Positions 5,827-9,857 of a stretch of DNA of 9,857 bases are shown here, piece after piece (position 1 is the first letter of the stretch; each line of letters starts with the position of its first letter). This DNA is from an uncultured Porphyromonadaceae bacterium (GTDB taxonomy: Bacteria; Bacteroidota; Bacteroidia; Bacteroidales; Muribaculaceae). The notes below the pieces were generated by a model that saw only the letters and a program-made list of their open reading frames with translations, was not told where the DNA came from and did not search any database. A program made the translations under genes and the position numbers. The stretch is from assembly GCA_937901905.1 (NCBI GenBank), contig CALDIF010000035.1, positions 1 to 9,857 on the forward strand. Direction: 5' to 3'.

Positions 5827-6546
5827 ATGATGAAACTTAACACCATTCTGTCAAGAGTATTGTTGTTGCTATTGTTGTGCTGCACTTACGTCGGCAGTGA
5901 AGCCAGAGTTCCTGCCAAGCGTCACACTATTGTCGACTATGTCAACAAATATGTAGCCGAGCCCGAGGACGAGTTCACCGGCGCACTATACGACGCATGG
6001 CAACACTACCTACGTCAAGAACCACAAGACGATGGTGTGACATTGGTCGTAGACAAAGCTCACGGATTTATGCAATATATCAACAACGATACAGAAAACA
6101 GTTGGAAAATGATTGCCGAAATGTGTTATTGGAACTGCAGTGACCTCACACATCGATTGCTTGCCGTTAATGTGTACAGTTGGCGCGACGGATACTACTC
6201 CACACAGGGACAATTCGATGGCATTTCATTTATTCGCATCACAACTGCGACCAACGAGTGGGAATATATCGGCATTGACGATGTTGGTGTTGATCCGTTT
6301 ATCGGCATACCCTTTATAGGCTCCGGATATAATGCCGACTTAAACTCATTCTACATCTTCGACGAGGACGACAATCTAACTTATATTACCGATGAAGAGT
6401 TCAAACAATGGGAACGCAACCGTCCGGTCAATATATTCACTCTGCCGCGTGAAGGCAAAGATATTGAAGTAACTTACCATACCGGACTCGAGCAGCGTCA
6501 CAATGCAACATATCATTGGGACGGCGAACGTTTTTCGGCTCAATGA
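5827..6546 (+). CDS. Secreted protein of unknown function
   Basis: A 239-residue protein with a signal peptide (MMKLNTILSRVLLLLLLCC...). Cleavage is most likely after Ser24-Glu25-Ala26; the CC at 18-19 is not a good lipobox. The mature protein is acidic and rich in aromatic residues. Notable segments are EPEDEFTGALYDAWQHYL (45-62), EMCYWNC (98-104, a Cys pair that could form a disulfide) and a beta-rich C-terminus TLPREGKDIEVTYHTG...YHWDGERF (205-236). I do not recognise a named domain. Two adjacent ATGs (5827, 5830) serve equally as start. Transcription is probably from the promoter at 5495-5526, since no nearer -7 box is seen. The next gene in the same direction, 275 bases on, is also exported. 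Confidence 0.82.
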   Translation: MMKLNTILSRVLLLLLLCCTYVGSEARVPAKRHTIVDYVNKYVAEPEDEFTGALYDAWQHYLRQEPQDDGVTLVVDKAHGFMQYINNDTENSWKMIAEMCYWNCSDLTHRLLAVNVYSWRDGYYSTQGQFDGISFIRITTATNEWEYIGIDDVGVDPFIGIPFIGSGYNADLNSFYIFDEDDNLTYITDEEFKQWERNRPVNIFTLPREGKDIEVTYHTGLEQRHNATYHWDGERFSAQ

Positions 6547-6695
6547 AGTCGCCAAAGCGTGCACCTGCCTACCAAACGCGAAGATAACGAAGCAAAACGT
6601 TCGCGCTGTGTACCCGATATAAATTACGATGTCATACAATCTCGTAGCGAGCAAGTTGACAAACAAATAATCGGCGGAATGTGACTCGCAAGTAT

Positions 6696-6703
6696 TACTT
6701 TTG
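6696..6703 (+). promoter_or_regulatory. Distal -7 box inside a 14-bp palindrome
   Basis: TACTTTTG fits TAnnTTTG and lies within the perfect palindrome ACTTTTGCAAAAGT (6697-6710). Transcription from here would start about 113 bases before the CotH-like gene. The palindrome could be an operator that covers the -7 box. No -33 box at the usual distance supports it, so this is the weaker of the two candidates upstream of 6822. Confidence 0.4.
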
Positions 6704-6767
6704 CAAAAGTTATTTGTAAATTTAGATATTTTAACACCACGACCGAGCATATACAAATTTTACATAG

Positions 6768-6775
6768 TACCTTTG
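6768..6775 (+). promoter_or_regulatory. Promoter -7 box for the CotH-like gene
   Basis: TACCTTTG is an ideal -7 box. It predicts a transcript start near 6781 and a leader of about 40 bases to the ATG at 6822. A small hairpin, GAGT-CGCA-ACTC (6778-6789), falls at the very start of the transcript. No -33 TTTG is seen 20 bases upstream. Confidence 0.65.
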
Positions 6776-6821
6776 TAGAGTCGCAACTCACGACACTCCT
6801 CTCCAAGAAGCCGATTTTAAA

Positions 6822-8213
6822 ATGAAACCGATAGTGCTCAATTTGTGTCATACGGTCGTGAAGACCTTGTTTGTTATTCTGTTGTTCACCACACTCACCA
6901 TGAAAGGGCAAACGGGTACCTTGCCCATAGTGTACATCAACACACAAAATAACATGCCTATTCTCACAAGAACAAAATACGTCTCGGGAACCTATTACAT
7001 TGTCGACAAGCAAAATCCCGACTTCAATGTCGGGTCGGCTGCGAGTCCGCACGCACTTGAAATTCGTGGCAGGGGGCATTCGTCATGGCGAAGTGTCAAG
7101 AAACCTTATAAAATCAAATTGGGTGAAAAGACTCCACTGCTTGGAATGAATAAGCACAAGCATTGGGCTCTACTAAAGTTTTACGAGCCCACAATAGCCG
7201 GAATGCAACTGGGCAGAATAATGGACTTGGGTTGGACTCCGTCCACACGACCGGTTGAAGTGGTTCTCAACGGTGATTACCTCGGACTATATCTCCTCAC
7301 CGAGACTAACCGCATCAGCAATAACCGCCTCGATATTTACGAACAGCCTAATTGGAACGAGGACGCGAACACTATCCCCTACGGTTGGCTCGTCGAAGTG
7401 GACAATTACGTTGAGAACAATCAAATAAGCATTAAAGAGAACAACTCGTGGAACCTGCGCATTACCTATCACTCGCCCGACTCCCTCTCGTCCGCACAAC
7501 GACAATGGTTGCTGTCCGAGTTCAAGGAAATCAACACAGCCATCTACGATGAAGACAAGCCTAACAGCACATGGGAACAGATGATTGATGTCAATGCCAT
7601 GGCACGTTATTTTATCATTCAAGAGGTGCTTGACAATAGCGACGGCTTTCACGGGAGTTTCTACCTGCACAAGGATAGAAGCAGTGAAGCACGTTGGGTA
7701 GCCGGACCGCTGTGGGACCTGTCGTGCAACCAACGCGCTAAAACCGACTACACGTTCAAGATGAAAACGTCCTACGGGTTTACCCCACATTGGATAGGCG
7801 AATTAATCAAGGACGACAGTTTTTGTAACGCGGTGCGAACAGCATGGACTGAGTTTTATCCCGACAAAGTTCAATCATGGATGGACTACATCGACGAACA
7901 CCTGCTACCATGCTACGATGCCTTTGAACAAGAGAAAACCATGTGGAACTATACCAACCGCGATCCCATGGACGAGAGAGTGAAGAAACTAAAATCGGCA
8001 CTCATCGCCAATATAGAATGGTTTAACGAGCACCTGCCCGTGGCATCCTATTCGGGCAATATCGACATCGCAGTAACAAAGGAAGTTATCAAGGTGGAAT
8101 ATATCAACCTTGCCGGCATGAGCCGCCCCCGACCGTGGAACGGCGTGAATATTGTTATTACAACCTACGAGGACGGCAGTACATCAACCGCCAAAGTTCT
8201 TATGACTGAATAA
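6822..8213 (+). CDS. Exported CotH-kinase-like protein
   Basis: A 463-residue protein of the CotH family (atypical kinase fold; the Bacillus member phosphorylates spore coat proteins). A signal-type N-terminus (hydrophobic 15-26) implies export. Family motifs in order: LEIRGRGHSSW (79-89), KKPYKIKL (93-100), LLGMNKHKHWALL (106-118), VVLNGDYLGLYLLTE (147-161), WLVEVD (189-194), YFIIQEVLDNSDGFHGSFYL (263-282) and AGPLWDLSCN (294-303). Asp274 and Asp299 occupy the positions where the family keeps acidic active-site residues; the second Asp of the WD-x-D form is Ser301 here. The C-terminus (VEYINLAGMSRP...GVNIVITTYEDGSTSTAKVL, 425-460) is a beta-rich tail common on exported Bacteroidales proteins and resembles type IX sorting domains. 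Substrate unknown. It has its own promoter and follows another exported protein. Confidence 0.9.
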   Translation: MKPIVLNLCHTVVKTLFVILLFTTLTMKGQTGTLPIVYINTQNNMPILTRTKYVSGTYYIVDKQNPDFNVGSAASPHALEIRGRGHSSWRSVKKPYKIKLGEKTPLLGMNKHKHWALLKFYEPTIAGMQLGRIMDLGWTPSTRPVEVVLNGDYLGLYLLTETNRISNNRLDIYEQPNWNEDANTIPYGWLVEVDNYVENNQISIKENNSWNLRITYHSPDSLSSAQRQWLLSEFKEINTAIYDEDKPNSTWEQMIDVNAMARYFIIQEVLDNSDGFHGSFYLHKDRSSEARWVAGPLWDLSCNQRAKTDYTFKMKTSYGFTPHWIGELIKDDSFCNAVRTAWTEFYPDKVQSWMDYIDEHLLPCYDAFEQEKTMWNYTNRDPMDERVKKLKSALIANIEWFNEHLPVASYSGNIDIAVTKEVIKVEYINLAGMSRPRPWNGVNIVITTYEDGSTSTAKVLMTE

Positions 8214-8390
8214 CGGGATCGCACGACATATGCAACATGCCGACATTACTCGACGTATGCAAGCAATGATGCCCCTTTTGACGGACGACACGCAGGGCAC
8301 TCCCCTACCGGGGTGAAACGCTCATCAGTTACCGAACATGACGAAGATGTTGGGACTAAATACATAGTAACATAATTTAACCGTTTTACA
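8214..8390. other. Gap with no recognisable feature
   Basis: The 177 bases between the CotH-like stop and the epimerase relic contain no convincing ORF on either strand. A short CCCC-TACC-GGGG hairpin (8302-8313) might help terminate the CotH-like transcript, but has no T-run. No TAnnTTTG box lies just before the relic at 8391, which fits loss of expression. Confidence 0.5.
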
Positions 8391-8625
8391 ATTAAGATAA
8401 TTATTACAGGAGCGATAGGATTTGTAGGCGAGGGCATTTTATTAGAATGTCTTAACGACACCAGGGTTGAGAAGGTGCTAAGCATCAGCCGTTGCTCGTG
8501 CGGACATCAGCACGAGAAACTTGAGGTATACCTTGTCGCAAGTGGGACATGCCATACTCAACGCCACCGAGCGAGGCAACGACTCTCCTATTGTCGAAGT
8601 GAAGGACATCACAAATCTGTCGTAA
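8391..8625 (+). pseudogene. Broken NAD(P)-dependent epimerase/reductase gene
   Basis: Two ends of an extended/atypical SDR (Rossmann-fold epimerase-like) protein survive. From 8391 the frame reads IKIIITGAIGFVGEGILLEC and continues to ...LSISRCSCGHQHEKLEVY; it holds the NAD(P)-binding TGxxGxxG motif and a typical first beta-alpha-beta unit. The C-terminal end lies one frame over (from about 8527, stop TAA at 8623-8625) and reads YTLSQVGHAILNATERGNDS then PIVEVKDITNLS, the family's usual ending. The middle of the protein (very roughly two thirds of about 220 residues) is missing, and the junction near 8523-8530 shifts frame. The expected start ATG is ATT. The out-of-frame reading would end at 8633 as an 80-residue chimera. 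It is almost certainly inactive. Confidence 0.82.
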
Positions 8626-8643
8626 ACGTGTGAACGTTTGCAC

Positions 8644-8699
8644 CGACACCGATTGTAACGGAGCATAACCGAACTGCATAACAAGCCGCGACACCGATT
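8644..8699. repeat. Two copies of CGACACCGATT
   Basis: CGACACCGATT occurs at 8644-8654 and again at 8689-8699, 45 bases apart start to start. It lies between the epimerase relic and the SDR promoter. It could be a pair of upstream protein-binding sites or a chance remnant of decay. Confidence 0.4.
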
Positions 8700-8720
8700 T
8701 TAAGGATAATTTGTTAATCG

Positions 8721-8792
8721 GCAAAATTGATAAAAATATCCGCAATTTTGCAACATGACAGTTTGAGTGATTGTCGTAATTTTGCATCACGA
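8721..8792 (+). promoter_or_regulatory. Repeated control-region motif upstream of the SDR gene
   Basis: An 18-base motif occurs twice as a direct repeat: CGCAATTTTGCAACATGA (8741-8758) and CGTAATTTTGCATCACGA (8775-8792), 15 of 18 positions identical, 34 bases apart. The upstream copy also pairs as an inverted repeat with GCAAAATTG (8721-8729) against CAATTTTGC (8743-8751). The downstream copy contains the -7 box. Between them lies GACAGTT...GATT, shared with the SnoaL promoter. This looks like a regulated promoter with operator sites, plausibly for an AraC-family activator. Confidence 0.5.
8777..8784 (+). promoter_or_regulatory. Promoter -7 box for the SDR gene
   Basis: TAATTTTG then CAT fits TAnnTTTG. 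The transcript would start near 8790, leaving a leader of about 33 bases before the ATG at 8824. The flanks CGTAATTTTGCA are identical to those of the promoter at 3676. Confidence 0.65.
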
Positions 8793-8823
8793 TAATTATA
8801 ACTCTCTAAAGCATTAATCTTAT

Positions 8824-9663
8824 ATGACAAAGCAAGAAGTATCTGTTCTGATAGGAGCCGGCAGCATAGGTCAGGCCATCATTCGTCGCATTTCGGCAGG
8901 AAAGCATATCGTCTTGGCTGACTATAGCATGGAAAATGCCGAACGTGCGGCAAAGTCTCTTGAGGACGCAGGCTTTGAGTGTTCGGTCATCAAGTGTGAC
9001 CTCGGTTCCAAGGCCGACATACTCGCTCTCGTGAAGTTCGCCACAAGTAAGGGCGAAGTAAAGTATATGGTGAACGCTGCCGGCGTGTCGCCCTCTCAAG
9101 CACCCGTAAATCACATTTTGCAAGTGGATCTCTATGGCACGAGCGTGCTTCTTGAGGAGTTTGGCAAAGTCATAGCCGAGGGGGGGGCGGGTGTCATAAT
9201 CTCGTCACAAAGCGGACACCGCTTGCCCGCACTGCCTCAAGAGCAGAACGATGCGCTCGCCATGACACCCACCGACGAACTGCTGCAATTACCGTTCATC
9301 AAGGAAATCAACGACACTCTCAAGGCATATCAATACAGCAAACGCTGCAACGTGCTGCGTGTGATGTTTGAGGCGACACGTTGGGGCAAACGAGGTGCCA
9401 CAATCAACAGTATATCACCCGGCATCATTATCACTCCACTCGCCAACGATGAACTGCACGGACCGCGAAAGGACGGATACTTAAACATGATTAAGGGCAT
9501 GCCGGCACGTCGCGCCGGAACACCCGACGAGGTCGGCGACCTCGCCGAATTCATCATGTCAAGTCGCGGTCGTTTCATCAGTGGTGCCGACATTCTCATC
9601 GATGGCGGTTGTACTGCCTCTTACTGGTACGGCGACTTACAATACCTCAAATCAACACATTGA
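8824..9663 (+). CDS. Short-chain dehydrogenase/reductase (SDR)
   Basis: A 279-residue classical-type SDR oxidoreductase, cytoplasmic. The cofactor loop is IGAGSIGQ (10-17). Asp33 at the end of the second strand (LADYS) favours NAD(H) over NADP(H). CDL (58-60) and NAAG (84-87) are the usual adenine-ring and core motifs. The catalytic Ser is in ISSQSG (126-131) and the YxxxK pair is Tyr169/Lys173 (AYQYSK). SPGIIITPLA (198-207) follows the PG motif, and the end has SGADILIDGG (253-262). About 40 residues between catalytic Ser and Tyr (GHRLPALPQEQNDALA...) form a longer substrate lid than usual. I recall close relatives with the same lid and YWYGDL ending in Proteobacteria and Actinobacteria. The substrate is not known. 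It is transcribed alone from its own regulated promoter. Confidence 0.93.
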   Translation: MTKQEVSVLIGAGSIGQAIIRRISAGKHIVLADYSMENAERAAKSLEDAGFECSVIKCDLGSKADILALVKFATSKGEVKYMVNAAGVSPSQAPVNHILQVDLYGTSVLLEEFGKVIAEGGAGVIISSQSGHRLPALPQEQNDALAMTPTDELLQLPFIKEINDTLKAYQYSKRCNVLRVMFEATRWGKRGATINSISPGIIITPLANDELHGPRKDGYLNMIKGMPARRAGTPDEVGDLAEFIMSSRGRFISGADILIDGGCTASYWYGDLQYLKSTH

Positions 9664-9749
9664 TATCGGTGGACACTCGTGAATTTTAACAAATTTCGGG
9701 ACACTTGCAAAAGCAGTCGGGATAACCTCTGAAAGAATAATCCTCTCTC

Positions 9750-9857
9750 GCCCGTGATGAGATATAGCCTCCTCCGCAGGTTGCGTGCGGTGTAGTCTGT
9801 TATCCGTAGGTTACGCTGCGCTCCACCTACGGTTACCTATATTTCGCCCTCACGGGC
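9750..9857. repeat. Hairpin-rich palindromic repeat element (may continue past the edge)
   Basis: GCCCGTGA (9750-9757) is matched by TCACGGGC (9850-9857), and inside these ATATAG (9762-9767) pairs with CTATAT (9837-9842). The interior has two hairpins: CCGCA/TGCGG (9774-9778 with 9786-9790) and CCGTAGGT/ACCTACGG (9804-9811 with 9825-9832). The layout is that of a folded small mobile or REP-like palindromic element without coding capacity. Similar CCGTAGGT...ACCTACGG hairpins are, as I recall, dispersed in Bacteroidales genomes. It may also end the SDR transcript. The window stops at the last base of the outer arm, so the true boundary is not seen. Confidence 0.6.

Noticed and set aside
6577..6605. 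CGCGAA...TTCGCG as terminator of the secreted-protein gene
   Set aside because: The stem is only 6 bp with a loop of 17 bases and no T-run. It is too weak to annotate.
8224..8272. Near-repeat CGACATATGCAACATGCC / CGACGTATGCAAGCAATG
   Set aside because: The match is imperfect, needs gaps and has no positional logic, so it is probably chance.
8246..8485. Leftward 79-codon ORF ending in CPACRPSKGASLLAYVE
   Set aside because: The CPAC motif alone is not enough. The frame starts inside antisense epimerase sequence, has no promoter and shows no domain.
8478..8790. Leftward ORFs of 68 and 101 codons opposite the epimerase relic
   Set aside because: They run antisense to recognisable epimerase sequence, have no family features, and are low-complexity shadows of the relic and the SDR control region.

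Overview
The window looks like a chromosomal stretch from a gut-type member of the order Bacteroidales (Prevotella, Muribaculaceae or Bacteroides relatives). Promoters carry the Bacteroidota -7 box TAnnTTTG (TACCTTTG, TAATTTTG), Shine-Dalgarno sequences are weak or absent, and the protein families are typical: a DUF4836-like lipoprotein, Flavodoxin_4-type flavodoxins, a CotH-type protein with a VNIVITTYEDGS-like tail, and AraC regulators with cupin-like sensors. No rRNA, tRNA, CRISPR array, transposase or phage gene is visible.

Layout, left to right. (1) The first 15 codons of a leftward gene (1-45) face away from a rightward AraC regulator (144-998). (2) After GC-rich hairpins (1059-1161) comes a convergent leftward lipoprotein gene (1201-2664). 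(3) A divergent promoter region leads to a second AraC regulator (2815-3615), which must start at TTG because an in-frame stop lies directly upstream. (4) A rightward set follows: a SnoaL/NTF2-like protein (3719-4153), a cytoplasmic flavodoxin (4249-4767) and a second flavodoxin carrying a lipoprotein signal (4808-5443). (5) A 383-base gap holds a textbook -33/-7 promoter wrapped in a perfect 14-bp inverted repeat, and then a possible 21-residue hydrophobic peptide ORF. (6) Two exported proteins follow: an unrecognised secreted protein (5827-6546) and a CotH-kinase-like protein (6822-8213). (7) A 610-base gap contains a broken NAD(P)-dependent epimerase/reductase gene (8391-8625): its N-terminal Rossmann end is joined out of frame to its C-terminal end and its start ATG has become ATT. 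(8) An intact short-chain dehydrogenase/reductase (8824-9663) follows. (9) The last 108 bases are a hairpin-rich element bounded by GCCCGTGA/TCACGGGC.

How it may work together (inference). The second AraC regulator, the SnoaL-like protein, the two flavodoxins, the broken epimerase and the SDR resemble small-molecule redox or detoxification modules. The promoters of the SnoaL gene and the SDR gene share GACAGTT, GATT and CGTAATTTTGCA blocks, so one regulator may control both. The two exported proteins between them look like a separate surface or envelope unit. The clearest points for follow-up are the epimerase relic, the promoter inside a palindrome, the cytoplasmic/lipoprotein flavodoxin pair, the shared promoter motif and the terminal repeat.
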